DNA from: Zygnema cylindricum
Lineage: Eukaryota > Streptophyta > Zygnematophyceae > Zygnematales > Zygnemataceae
Assembly (NCBI GenBank): GCA_037447655.1
Contig: JBBHKE010002572.1
Span: 62,001 to 126,000, forward strand
Direction of reading: 5' to 3'
Length of the DNA: 64,000 bases
Below the pieces are notes generated by a model. The model saw only the letters and a program-made list of their open reading frames with translations, searched no databases and was not told the DNA's origin. How positions within the stretch are numbered: the first letter of the stretch is position 1; each line of letters begins with the position of its first letter. Below are positions 29,662-42,300 of this stretch, one piece after another. Both the position numbers and the translations under genes were made by a program.

Positions 29662-32600
29662 TCAGAAGGTGGACGTATTGCTGATGTGGCACGAAAGTCC
29701 ATGACAGAGTGTAACCCAAATTATGCCTCCGAGGGTGAAAATAACAACCGCGATAATAAGTACTGCACAACGATCCCATAACATTTTCTGTTGGATCTCC
29801 TTACTGCGCGCTTTAAAATCCTTTGCCTATAAACCACAAAGAAAAAGAGGAGAGGGAGTTAAAACCGAAGTGATGAACACACAAGAGTAACCCCAACCCC
29901 TTGTCTTATTCATTGAGAGCTTTTTTAAAATTAAAATCTACATACAGGATAAGAACATGACAAGAGGACCATAAACCAGCACAATAAGAATTCCCGCCTT
30001 TCCCCACGAAACATACCGTCTCCAATTTTTTCTCCATCAGGCTAATTTGTTTTGACAGTGGGTCCGCCTGTAGTGAAGGACAAGAAACCAAGTCAGAGGG
30101 CTTCAAAAGCAACTGGAGTTAATTTTCACAGGTTGATGGAAGATCAAGTCTTGTAAGTACAGATTGGGAGAGAGGGAAGAACAAAGTACGTGGAGAGAGA
30201 CACCCAAAAGGACGGAACGAAGAGAGGCAAAGTGAGAAAGAGAAATTACGGAGTGGAAAAAGCAGAAAAAAAGCTCGGCATGCGAACAAAAAGATGGGTA
30301 AGAAAAATGATGATTTACGATTCAAGACAATCAAGTGAGCCTTTCTCAGGCAACACTTCTCTCCTGTGATACGTCTTCTGTTTACACGTTTAAGCTACGA
30401 ACACCTAGACAAGGTGAACACTGCACTATGGGGGCACAGTCTGACAGGTGACAGGTTTTGTACAACTCAAAAAAGCACCGTAGCAATTCATCGAACAAAA
30501 TGAAATAATTTGCTGTCTGAGATACTTAAATAGTTGGAAGATGTACTGTCCTAACGAAGTGAGTAATCATCAAAGAGACAGCAAACAACAAAAGGTGAAA
30601 AAAAGTAAAGAAGAACTAGCCTGAGATAAACTTTCTAAATAATTACCTCGTGACACTGATAACAGAGCCTTTTCACAAGTTTGTTTTGGATTTTGATTGG
30701 AATTTATGTATAGGCACTTTCCACCTATAGCATTGACGCAAACAACAAACTAAATGATTGGGGTTATATATGGTCACACTCTGCATTAACTATTTTTTAA
30801 TATAAACAAACAAATTATGGGAAACCTGCTGATTAGCTCAGCATACTGGATGGCAGGGTGCTTGTTCACGTTTGAACGGGACTAATGTTCATAAGATGGT
30901 GAAATCCCTTCCACATTTGGTCAACTATGGTACTTCAACCTTTCTCAAATTTTGAATGTGTTGATGTTGTTCAATTCACACAACAAGGAGAAAAAAGTCA
31001 GTGTCCATTTACTGCAAAAAAGCACTAAAGCCAGGTAGCTTATACTGGTTTTCTGGCTCAACTAGTAGTCAATTTCTTGGGATTTCTGGCAAATTTACGA
31101 GTACTATAGCAAGTGATTTATGGTTCATTGCAATCGGGCCTACACGCAAACAACTAAATTGCCTAACTTCCTAAATGGTGCTGAGTGGATTCTCTTGCAT
31201 GTAGTGGTGCCAACATAGACAAAAGATCACTTGCATTCAACAGAAGAATTCTCATAGATTTTCTCCAGGCAGAAAGTCCACAATGACCATTTTATCTCTC
31301 GACCATATCAGATACCTCTAGCTTCATCAACCAAATGCCAAATGGGGAACACTGTTACTGAACCTTGACAATGGCAAAGAACTGCATTGCAGCTCCCGAA
31401 TAATAAAAAATTTCACATGTCAAATGTGGCAAGTTTGGAAAAGACCTTTTTGGCGCTTTCCTCTTCTGTGGTCCCTTTTGGGGCTGCTGCTGCTGCTGCT
31501 GCTGCTGATTTCGCTGATTCTTTGGAATCTTTTTCTTCTTTCTTTATTGCTACCTCTGCCATGGATTCAGCCATTTTCATGTGTTCCTGCAGTCTTGGCC
31601 TGCCACATACCAAGAACATGTCCATTCAAGCCAGACAAGAGGAAAGAACAGCAACAGGAAGATAGAAACGCGAAGTGGAAGAGACTTTCTCTCTAAGACT
31701 ACAGAGGGAAAACCAATTTGCTCAGTCATAACAACCGATCCCATGTTCTTGAATTTAATCAATTCAAGCAGATAACATCTTGAAAGCATATTAAATGTTT
31801 CACTATAAATCAATCGTGTAAAAAAACCGTCGCACGATAAAAACCTATATAACATCACAGTGATCGAGGAGCATTGAAAGGATCTTTTCTGCATAATCTA
31901 TACAATAAACATCGATTCTCAATGCCTAAAGCTCAGAATAGCTCAACCAGGTCATAAACTCCATGATAACTTCAGGAAAAAACATTTAAAAACATATAAA
32001 CACAAATCGAACACTCATGCAAAGAGCAATAGTATTCCTATACACCAAACAATAAGGAATGAAGCACAATTACATTCGGCCGATTAAATGCCTAATCACC
32101 TTCACTAGAAAATGTTCTCCATTGCTCTACCTCCACTGCTAGCAATCAGAAGCCTTAATGCTTTCATTAATACAAAAGAAAAGGTCAAAACTCACCCATA
32201 TGCTTCCTTAAGGCCTTCAGTATTTGCAGTCTGGGCCTCAGAAAGAAAATCACGAAGGAACTCTGTTTTCAAAGTGTCCAAATACACAAAGGCGACAGGT
32301 TGTGGGACCTTCTTATCGCACAACACCATGAACGCTGGAGAGCAACCAAAATAAAAAGAGGAAAACAAGGGAGTGTCAATGCTGTTTACACTGTCATTCA
32401 ACAAACCTCAAGTACTTTCGTGCCATAGAAATAAAAATAAAAAAAACTTCGCTTTGTATTCTTTTACTTCAAACACCAGGAGGACTTATGCTAAACAAGC
32501 AGACTTGTATAAAAGAACTTTGGGCATACATAGCTCCTATAAACGAACTCACCAAGATAAGGTGGGGCAATACATAACCTCTACACCCATCGCTACTAGT

Positions 32601-32969
32601 GTTAATTACACAAGGTCGGTCGCGATTATTTCTGAACAAAAATCACAAAAATGTTAGGGAGTGGACAAGAAATTGTCTCGTCTCCCTACACTAAATTGGT
32701 AGCTTACTTTCCTAGTCCGCCTTTACACTAATAACTCCTTTACACTAACAGCGATGAGCAATGAAGTGCTCACCAAAGGTGTCCTCAATCAGATAATTGA
32801 GTGTATATCCTTTCTGTGAAAGACTAAACTTCTTATTGTTCGTGGGCAAGGTCTCCAAACACTGTAAAGCCACCGAGCGAAAATTGCCAACAGAGGTTGC
32901 GTGCTCCACCAGTACAATGGTCTTGCGTGCCACAAAACTGTAAATGACCCGAGCTGTTTCGACTGACAT
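29662..32969 (-). CDS. VAMP7-class longin R-SNARE, core SNARE exon not found
   Basis: Vesicle-membrane fusion protein of the longin R-SNARE (VAMP7/VAMP72) class. Exons: 32969-32774, 32334-32196, 31599-31446, 30067-30017, 29826-29662; all joins are in phase and encode 234 residues. Residues 1-112 are a longin domain (IYSFVARKTIVLVEH, LETLPTNNKKF, YTLNYLIEDTF, VAFVYLDTLKTEFL). Next is a charged linker of about 45 residues with an eight-alanine run from a GCT/AGC triplet repeat, not seen in the plant relatives I know. Then ADPLSKQISLMEKKLET and AKDFKARSKEIQQKM, a single membrane anchor (AVLIIAVVIFTLGGIIWVTL) and the LCHGLSC end that resembles the family's CHGFKC. The roughly 30 residues expected between LET and AKDF, including the zero-layer arginine (LDRGE in relatives), are missing; the 190-base intron there holds no candidate exon. 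So it could be a SNARE-dead longin protein or a damaged gene. Confidence 0.85.
31483..31507. repeat. Triplet repeat (GCT)8 in coding exon
   Basis: Eight GCT triplets on the plus strand, read as GCA codons on the minus strand, give a polyalanine run in the linker of the R-SNARE gene. Confidence 0.9.
32584..32763. mobile_element. MITE in R-SNARE intron 1, 180 bp
   Basis: The left end TA-CACCCATCGCTACTAGTG and the right end CACTAACAGCGATGAGCAAT are inverted copies. The right end stops about ten bases from the donor GTGAGC of exon 1 (exon edge at 32774), so the element occupies almost the whole start of the intron. Confidence 0.7.
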
Positions 32970-34705
32970 TGTACAGAATCTTCGTTCAAGTACTTTGTTA
33001 AAGTACAACTACAGAACAGCGAAAGTATGACAAAGTTAGTGCTGCAATGCTGCAAAAGTTTCTTGTCACTTTGTGGACATACACGGAGTGCTTGTAGGAT
33101 TCCGAATACCTGTACACGAAAAATACGAAAATGTATAAAACAAAAAAATAAAAAAATAAATAAATAAATTGATTAGTCTTGCTGGCAATATACACACGAC
33201 ATAACACTCACGGGAAATGCAATACATGCTACAGAACTCTCTAGCTGTGAGAACCCATGTAGTAAGAAAATAGTGATTCAAAGAGCTAAAGAGGAAGCTA
33301 ACAAGCAACCTTTACTTTCCAATTCAAAGTTTTAAGTTTCCTTCAATGAGTGAGACGATCTAACACAATAAATAGAGATGTTTGGCCATAAATGCCGAGG
33401 TTACATACATCTATATCTAATGTTCGTCAGAGCACCTCACATTTCTTGTAGAATAAAATTGAAAGCTTTAGACTTATCCCTAACATATTCAGGTCATACA
33501 TTCCCAATCATTTTGATTTTGGCCGGTTTCAAGCTCAGCATCTCACAAATGAAACAAAAAAATGGATCAATTAATTAAGAAAAAAAATTATGTCCAATAG
33601 TAAGACTCCAAAGAAGACACAACCAAAACTATCAATTCATCTCCAATATTAAGAATCAAAACAAGACAATAGAGTGGTAGATGCGATCAGAGAACATTTA
33701 CCCGACTGGTAACCAAATAGACTTGAGCTGCAGGAAAATTTCCGCACCTGATTCTGTCACGAGCTTAAGAAACCAGCAAAAATATCGTTTATTCAGAAAC
33801 GACCTCAAGTAATCACCAGCAAAATCCGAGCAATAAAGGATGAAAAATAATGACAGCGATAATGTTAGAAAATGTACAAGTGATATAACTAAGGAAGAAG
33901 GATAATTGGTGAGAAAACTGTGAGGAAAGGCATAGATAGCCATGGCTGACAGCTGGAGAATGTATGGGAAAAACGAGACGTACGGATGCGACGGTACCAC
34001 GAGTCCCCGAAACATGGGAGGCAGACCGCGGCGGAGTGCGGCATGGCAGCGGCAGCCGCAACATGTTCGAAGGTCAATTCCGTACACGCTCCCAAAAGGG
34101 GACGTCACATTTCGTACGTAGAGCGATTAGAGCTGCGTAACTTAGGATGTGGTTACATCAGACGAAAGGTGAGGTTCATTACAGAATTTTGTAGTTGACC
34201 GTACACTGCCGTACTATATTTTCGTGAGTTTTTTGAAAACAACATTACAGAAAATAAGATTACGATTCTCCAAGGATCCGGGAGAAAACATCGACCGTCC
34301 GATTATGTTTTGGTTTTCATCCGCGAAGCAATCGCTCCATCCACCTCTGTAATGGTGAGCCTACCTCACGGAGGTGAGTACACCATCACAGAATCTCTAA
34401 TATAGTGACACGTGGACAATATACAGGTGCGATGACGAAAAATTATAAATTTCACACGTCCCCAAAGTCACGTGCCTTCGAGCAAGGTGACCGTAAAATC
34501 TTTGCCGAAAAGAAGTATGCCTTCTTTGCCAGGAATAGTACGATTTTTGCCTTCCTTCCAAAAGAAGTACGGTTTTGCCTTTCCTTCCAGCTTCATGATT
34601 TCGAGCGCTATTTTTTGTGGTTTGTTATGAATTTTTGAAATACAAATTCGAATTGCGAAAGTACACGTACATGATACGCAAGTACAGATTTTGAAACGAA
34701 ATTGG
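32970..34705. other. Upstream region of the R-SNARE gene
   Basis: AT-rich with scattered GTAC words. A minus-strand stretch near 33702-33757 is bounded by AG and GTAAAT, so it could be an untranslated leader exon, but this is a guess. No coding sequence recognised. The end towards 34,200-34,700 is richer in GTACGG/CCGTAC words, as in the repeat blocks elsewhere in the window. Confidence 0.5.
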
Positions 34706-35210
34706 TAGTGTTGGGTATCGGGTAGATTCATATCGCGATAATTTCGATATTCGATATATCGAATATCGATCGAGGAGGATCCTCGATATATCGTACCGAG
34801 ACCAACATAAATTATCGCGATATATATCGCAAAAAATTCGTGTCCGTACAGGCAGAGTACGGAAAACCGTACGGAGAATCGTACGGAAAATCGTACGAAA
34901 AATCGTATTCGCCGGTTCGCTGCTTTTTTCGATGACGTATGACGCAGCGCTTGCTTTTCGCAAAGCTTCGCCGTGCTACGCAGCTTCTCTTTGGCGGTCA
35001 GGGGGGGGGGGGGGGGGGGGGGGGGGGGTTTGAAAAAAAAAATAAAAATTTTCATATTCGATATATTGTCGATACGATATATTGGCGATATATTGGCGAT
35101 ATATCGCGATAATTTGAAATTCGATATATCGAAGCGATATATCGAATATCGGGTACATGAAATTCGATATATATCGAATATCGGCAATGGGTCCTCGATA
35201 CCCAACATTT
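34706..35210. mobile_element. hAT-like non-autonomous element, 505 bp
   Basis: Inverted ends TAGTGTTGGGTATCG and CGATACCCAACA(ttt), with an 8-bp flanking duplication GAAATTGG/CAAATTGG (one mismatch), as expected for hAT elements. The interior is packed with self-complementary TATCGATA, CGATATATCG and TTCGATATTCG words and includes a run of 28 G at 35001-35028. No transposase. The element at 48674 is a related copy in the opposite orientation. Confidence 0.8.
35001..35028. repeat. Homopolymer run of 28 G
   Basis: Uninterrupted G run followed by TTTGAAAAAAAAAATAAAAA inside the hAT-like element. Length may be unreliable, since such runs are often mis-called in sequencing. Confidence 0.9.
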
Positions 35211-35561
35211 CAAATTGGTCAGCTTCGAAATCTTTGACGATTTTAAAGATTGGATCCTCAACTTACGTGGAGCCACTCAAATTGAACCACGTATATAAAA
35301 ACTTATTTACAGACGCGATGTAACCGAGGCCTCTGTATTACAGAAATATTGCTGTCCGTACTATTACAGAGACCTCCTGATGTAAACCCTAAAAAACTCT
35401 GATTTAGAATCGCTATTGCGTATCAAAACGGAAACGACAGACATCGGTTTTGTAAATCGGAGGTGTCCGGTATACCTCGCTATTCCAGTACCGGTAAGCT
35501 CAATAAGTTACCCATGGTGATCGAGAGCATTTTCCTGTTGAGATTCGTCACGAGCACACTA

Positions 35562-36100
35562 CACCGCGAATCGTTATTAGTGTCAAAGTCACTAGTTTGG
35601 GTTCTTAAAATTTTGATTTTTTTTTTCAAATAGGATACATGATTTTAATTTTTCCTTGACGTTAATTAAGGTACCGTACAAAATAAAGTACAGCCCGAAA
35701 GTACAATAAAATATAAATAGTGTGGTGTACGGTTGATGTCAGACCGTACATAATTGTACCTTTTCAAGTGAAAATTTACAAAAAATGAATTAAATCTGAC
35801 GCGCACGCATAGGAACGTGCGCTCAAAAAACGGGATTAGTCTGACACGCAAATTAGTATAGCATGTACGGATATTCTAAATTCGCGACGGCGTACGATTT
35901 TTAATATTTTGTACGGATACATATATTAATGTATATAATCATACAACGAATATTCCATTTTTGCTGTTCCCAAATTAGCATAAACGCCGAAATTAGAATA
36001 CACCTTTTTTTTGAAAAATTTCAAATTCTTAATTAGCATCAATTACGGTAAATTCTCTTCAACACTATTTAAACTTTGACACTAATAACGATTCGCGGTG
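35562..36100. mobile_element. Larger MITE of the TA-flanked family, 539 bp
   Basis: Inverted ends CACCGCGAATCGTTATTAGT and reverse complement, flanked by TA on both sides (35560-35561 and 36101-36102). The interior holds GTACGG-rich sequence and AATTAGCAT blocks. The half-copy at 27413-27598 matches its left portion. Confidence 0.85.
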
Positions 36101-36157
36101 TAGTGGAGCAAGATCAATGATAAACAATGGACGAATGCATTTATTGCATTTTCCTCC

Positions 36158-36336
<179 letters not shown>

Positions 36337-38474
36337 ATGATCGACAAAGTGATGGTGAAACCATCAAAGTATGAAACATGATCGAAAAGGAAAATTGTTG
36401 AGTACCATTAAAGGTAAGAGATGGAAGACCCAAAAGATTAACAAACACTACAAAGGCCAAACAACACTAAAAGCAACAAATTGAAATCTATAAAAAAAAA
36501 TAGAAAAGTAGAAACCAAACTATAAAATCATTAAGAAATACGATACACAGTGACTACAAAAGATAAACTGGGCAGTCGGCACAAATCCTAGAACAAGTTC
36601 GCATTAAAGGTCGGAACGGCAAGTATCATTTATGTGTGCCGGGTGGTGTGGAGGTAAGTCTCTCGGTCCACGACCATCATTCACCACCATGCACTATCGG
36701 GTGAAGCTTGCGAGCGTTGCAGGACGACCGAGATACGCTGTCAGTAGAAAGGTGCCATAAGAGTTGGGGACGGGCTACCAGATACTCTAACTTCAAAAGA
36801 CCGTCGTGCGCAATCACATTAAAAGTTGTCTAAGGAAGAGTCAAAGGTCCTGGATATCTGTAAAGCATATAGTATGAAGTTGTCAGCTGGGCCTTGGTGC
36901 TCATAATAACGTTATTTGAAGGCTGTTGAATGCAGAGCCGCAACACCAGTATGCAATACCGCGGGTGTGAAAACATGGGATCCCATAGGGTTTGTGAGAA
37001 CTACATCACCCAGTCTTTCTGCTCCATAGAAAAACACAATATCTACGAGAGGGCCGAAGGCCTATTCATCTTGAAAGGCCAATACCTTATATCATTTGTG
37101 GTATTAACAATTTCCAGTCCCGATATGTAATCTGTAAAGAAGCAGTATTACCTACTAGCACCATTAGGGTTTCAAAGGGGCTCAAAAAACGAGCCCACAG
37201 GAAGTTTGATGGCTAAACCGGAGGAGAGCACCTGTAGCAGCTAAGTTAATACATAGTGTAGTGTTTAAACCTGCAGGGTTTACCAGGTTCACCAGTTGAG
37301 GTAGAAGTGGAATTTGTGCATGTTCTGAGACCAGCAGGCACATTTGCAGTTGCACCCTGGGAGACCAACTGGGAATTTGAGAAGAAGTTGACAGAAAGGG
37401 AGAGGGAGGAACGAGGAAGGCTCCTCACGAGAAACAAAGACAAAACAGTCTAATCAATTCATCGGATTGTATAATTCGGCGACTTCCTTAACTGGAGAAA
37501 CTTCCTTAATTAGTTGTATAATTGGACACTTACATCATTTCCTACGATCGACTTTCATGATTGGAATTCACAACATAAAAATCATAAAGGTGGGATTACT
37601 ACGAGCATTTATCACCAAGTGAAATCTAAACATGAAAGGACCAGAAACTTATTTTGGACATAAAATACATGAATTGCTCTTTGTGCAAGACAGGGTTAAC
37701 CTATGTAACCCCTGGATATGACAAAGTTATAAATTTGGTGACAAGATTACCAAAGCACTTGGTCAGAATCAGCCACAGTACTCATTATTCCCAATCAGTC
37801 CTACCAGCCCTACATTGCCGTGGAGGGTGTTTGAAGCACTATCCACATGTAGAAATTTACGATAATGAGAACAATGTCAGATGAAAAAACTTAAACATCA
37901 AATATGCCAGGAGTCTACAACACTAAAAACAATTATATGGGATTCAAGAAGTAGAAATTCAGTAAAGATCATTTGCGTTCTTCACAAAAAGCAATAATTC
38001 AAATACATAGCCGTCTCAATTATCCTACTCTCTCCAGCCTTATGCATCCAAAGAGATGCATATATTGAAACTAATTAACAAAAGAATCACATCTTTGAGA
38101 TAAATTACCAATTTTTGAGCTGCAAACTTTGAAGTAACTGTGGGCCATAAAATGCACCTCAGGCGCCCTGAGATCCAGTATCAAGTCCTAACAGTCAACA
38201 GAGTGCCTTTACAGCATGCAACACGGCGCCACATCCTCAGAATCTAGAATCTACCGCTAAACCAATGGACGAGGAGACTCCTCGTCAGCACTTAAATGGA
38301 AAAATGACTGCACAACCCTTCCTAATTAAGTGGGTTGCTAGCCAAGCCTTCTGCGGAGGTGGCGATTGAGATACAAAGCACCCCCTATTTGGAGATCTAC
38401 AAGGCACAACCTGACAAGAATGACTCATTTCCAAGCGTTCTCCCACAACCTCTGTTTATCATACGACTTGGCAC
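36337..38474. other. Gap between TA repeat and PRK, possible decayed retroelement piece
   Basis: At 36608-36710 a plus-strand frame (KGRNGKYHLCVPGG followed by HDHHSPP) faintly resembles the zinc-binding region before a Ty3/gypsy integrase, but it is broken by stops. At about 37270-37452 a plus frame without ATG encodes a charged stretch ending FEKKLTEREREERGRLLTR. Neither is recognised with confidence. 37453-38474 holds the PRK 3' flank and nothing clear. Confidence 0.25.
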
Positions 38475-40520
38475 TTAAACAGCGACAGCCTGCTTTGCAA
38501 GAATCCTCTCATACACCTCCCTAATCTTCAATCCACAGATGGTCTGGAAGAGCCCTGTACCATTGTTGCTACCAGGGAATTCGGCATGCTTGAGCATTTG
38601 CTGGGTAATCTCTCCGTAAAACTTAGTGGCGGTGCGACTCAAGTGGCTCTCGACATAGATTAGTTCCTCCAACTTCTCAAACTGACCATCCATTTCCAAT
38701 ACGGTCACCTGCAGCAAAAGAAAACGAAAAGTCACAAAAAATATGCGGAAGTAAGAAAAACATGCACAGGGCTAGGTATACACTATTTCCATGTTTCTAC
38801 ATTCTCAATGATCGACAAAGTTTAGAGATACACAAAGGCACCGAATATATTCACTACTCAGTCGAAAAGCCAAAAGCAGGCATTCAATATAAAAAACCAA
38901 CTGATAAATGACAAACAATTAACAAAGCCAACAACGGGCAACCAAACAACAGAAATGAAGAGGAAAAGACAGCGTCGTCAGTGAGAAAAATGATGCTTAC
39001 TTCATTGCCATAGTAAGTATCGGGACCATAGAAGAATTTGATTCCAGGGTAGGAGCAGGTAAGCTTTCGGCCGCAAGGAATCCAGGAAATGGTGGATCCC
39101 TCGTCGTACAGGAAGACGGGGTCAAACAAATCAATGCCCTCCTTCATGATCATGCGCACACGGAGCACCTTACCCTCGTTGTCATCAGGGATCAACTGAG
39201 TGGGCAGGACTTGGATGACGACGTCAGCAAACTGCTTCTGAGGATCTGCACGAAAAGTGAAACCATTGGTTAGGGGAAAGGGAAAAGAAGCACAAGGAAA
39301 TGCAATGTGAAACAAGTAAAAACTAGTGCCCAGGTGCAAAGGAAAACTTACCAATGAAGGCATCAAAATCTGGCTTCCTTGCAGCAATGCTGGCTTTGAT
39401 GCTCTCTAAGCTGTGGCCACGCTCGGCCATGTCACGCTGTACAACAAAAGAACACCAAATTAGATACAGATCTAGATCGTCAAAAAAACACTAAATAAGA
39501 AACAAATAGACCTGGAAGGAGCAAAGTACCTGGATCTTCCATGCGAACTTCACGTCATCACTGATATCAAGGTAAATGCTGAAGTCCAGAAGATCTCGTA
39601 CACGCTCATCGTACCTATCGAGGTAACAAAAAGAAGATATTGAAAAGTTAAGCGAAAATAAAAAAGAACTTCCAAGCTCATACGTATCGATTTCACCAAT
39701 GCACTAATACCAGAATGCAGGACATGAAATGCAACCTACACGACCTATTGATAAAATACATCACAAACACATAGTCGTCAATATATTACAATTTGCATAG
39801 GTAAGCGCATGAAAGGGTATAGTCCACTGATGCATCACACATTACTGCAAACCGATCAACGTCAAGTAGTAAGACATTTCCAAAATGTGAAATACCAAAA
39901 GCTTACATTGGGTGAAGTCCTTCAATAACAAGAATCTTAGGAGCCTCGATAGTCTCAGGGGGGTCCAAAAGGCCGGAAACGTGGTTATAGATAGGCTTCT
40001 CAACAGTCTTGCCTTCCTTCAAGGCCTTAACTTGCTCATACATAAGATCGAAGTTGTTTGCACGAGGGTCAAGTGCAGTAACATTCTCCTTCTTTCGACC
40101 ATATCTGTCCAAAGAATGGTAATCATCAAGGCAAATGACTGTTGTGGTGTCACTAATAAGAGTGTTAGAGTCTGGGTTGCCACCCTTGGGAGGTGCAGCT
40201 GCTCCACCGAACACCGATGTCATCCGCCTCATGAATGTACTCTTTCCACAGCCAGAATCGGCAGCAAGTCCGACAACAACAGTCTTCTCGGAAGCTTTGC
40301 AAACAATCATGACTTTCGACGATCTCCTCGAGTTCTTAGTCGACTGAGTGTAGCTAGCCATGGGAGCAGCACATGACAAGGAGCCAGAGACAACCCTCTG
40401 ATGGAGCTCGCTGGACATGGCGCCCATGGAGGACACCATTGCCTGCCTACGAGCAACATTGCGTTGTGCCTTCGCCTGAAAGAGGCTGGGAAGTACAACG
40501 GAAGAAGTTGCAGCCGACAT
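38475..40520 (-). CDS. PRK: Phosphoribulokinase, plastid precursor
   Basis: Calvin-cycle enzyme that phosphorylates ribulose 5-phosphate with ATP in the plastid stroma. Exons: 40520-39907, 39614-39530, 39436-39352, 39245-39001, 38708-38475; all in phase, 420 residues. The ATG at 40520 (MSAATSSVVLP) begins a Ser/Ala/Arg-rich transit peptide of about 70 residues; an upstream TTG extension is not needed. Mature part: P-loop GLAADSGCGKSTF, VICLDDYHSLDRYGRKK, the LDPRANNFDLMYEQ and IYNHVSGLLDPPE blocks, VIEGLHPMYDERVRDLLDFS, RDMAERGHSLESI and FPGSNNGTGLFQTI near the end. The two redox cysteines (P-loop GCGK and ICLDD) are 39 residues apart, as in the spinach enzyme (Cys16/Cys55), and the C-terminal pair in IPCGRKLTCSYPG is also kept. 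This predicts thioredoxin control and CP12/GAPDH binding. The gene looks intact. Confidence 0.97.
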
Positions 40521-42300
40521 GGCGACTGAGATGGGAGAAAAAGACAAACTGTTTGAATATGCAACCTCGAATGTGATTCAAGAAACGTAGAACAAGCTTA
40601 CTGAAGATGAGCAATGTAGCGAAGTGGAGAGAGTAGAAAGTCTACACTGAAAAGCCCTGCAATCTCCTGAACCACTAGCTTCATAGCTGAATCGTACAGA
40701 ACCATTTCCATACAAAACGAGTACTGGAAACGTGCTGTATTGCAAATGAAATGTATTTGCGAAGTACCATAATGTGGATAGAGCGTGTGGAAGAGAGACT
40801 GCCGCACAAGATTCGAGCTTGCAATCCGTCAAGAATAACCAGCCAATGTAAAGAAAGTGGGTGGTGGAGCTGGATGCAATGCCCTACCGTCCGATTAACA
40901 AATCTAACGGCCGATATGTATATGATTGTCCTCCACGTGGAGTAACGATAGAGCCGGTAAGTACAGCATCATCAGGAACTTCAGAAGCTCAACTCAGCAG
41001 GTTCACACGTTGGTAATAAGGTACAGTATCTCATAATACGGTGATTACATGTCATCGTACACTCTTGAATGGGAACCTCGGCCATCTTCAGTACCGTATG
41101 GTACAGTACTGTAGTAGATGACGGGGCGATGCATATAGATAAATTCTTCGTTGGCATAAATTATACGTTAATCTGCGAAACATACTCGAGTACTGAAAGC
41201 GTCTACAATTAACAAGCGTACAGTACAAACGAGTCACTTTCCGTGTCCATACGTGTTTGCGTTGTTCTTCAATGGTTAAAGTTACCAACCCCCATTAGTG
41301 ACGTATACTGTAAAATTCGAACCTCATTAGTCCCATAATTTGATTTAACTATTATACTCTTTGGACATTTCAATATGGACCATCTAGTTTTTTTGAAATG
41401 AACATATGCATATGCATACAACTAAGGACATACAGCTGGCAAAATAATATTTTTCAACATAAATAATCACAGTCTATAGAGGATAAAAGCATGTAATTCT
41501 TATCTATCATACTTTCACTACATAGTTGTTTAACTTTACATCTTCGTCTTCACGATGGTCAACTCTCACCAATTCCTCAGCTTGTTAATCTGTTTTAAAT
41601 GACTTCAAAGACTAAACATATTATGTTGTTGCTTTTCAATATAAGGTCTTCTCTTAGTTTTATGAACGCAACATGATGACTAAATATAATGTGGTTTAAC
41701 GTTTAGCACTTCGACCATTTACACTTGAGTGTTTGTTTTAACACAAAATAAACATATTTTTGTTACAAGTTGGTTCAAAAATTAGGGATATTTCCTCGTT
41801 TAAAACGATTCGATTTTTCTCACACATCTAATTATGGTCATTGTTAACATCATTTTGCACTAGCGTTGTCTCCCCTTTCCCCTACCAATGTCTCCTACGC
41901 ATCCCTCTCGCTTTCCATCATGCTCTCGCTTTCCTTCTTTCCCCTCCATTTCCCTCCCCTCTCCACCACCTTCGCCAACTCCCTCTCCCTCTCCCTCTCC
42001 CTCTTATTTTCATCCTCCTTAAATGTCTTTCCTTCCCCCTCCTTTCCCTTCTCTCTCACTATAACAAACACTTTCCCCTTTTATCGCCCTCTTCGCCTAG
42101 TTTTTCTCTCATTTCCCTATCTTCCTCCCTATCCCATCCCCCCCTCTCCCTCTCCCTTTTCTAATGCTTATCTTTCTCCCTCTCCCGTTCCCTTTCTCTC
42201 ACCCACTCGCTCTCCCTCAACCCCACTCCCACTCACACACTTTATCCACCCCTTTTTTCCCCAACCTTCGTGAAAATGCACTATTTTCAGCGGCTTCGTC
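40521..42300. other. PRK upstream region and pyrimidine tract
   Basis: 40521-41300 is the likely PRK promoter and leader; I see no certain TATA box. 41300-41860 is AT-rich without features. 41868-42246 is a long CTCCCT/TTCC-rich tract with no coding signal, which ends next to the Copia sequence. The plus-strand frames through it are composition artefacts. Confidence 0.6.

Noticed and set aside
30831-30870. tRNA-like GATTAGCTCAGCATACTGG
   Set aside because: No matching acceptor or T-arm sequence nearby.
34973-35323. Protein-like frame rich in I, Y and R over the hAT-like element
   Set aside because: It is the translation of TATCGATA-type palindromes and the G run; no codon structure beyond the repeat.
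40521-40547. Upstream TTG-initiated extension of PRK
   Set aside because: Non-ATG start is not needed; the ATG at 40520 gives a normal transit peptide.
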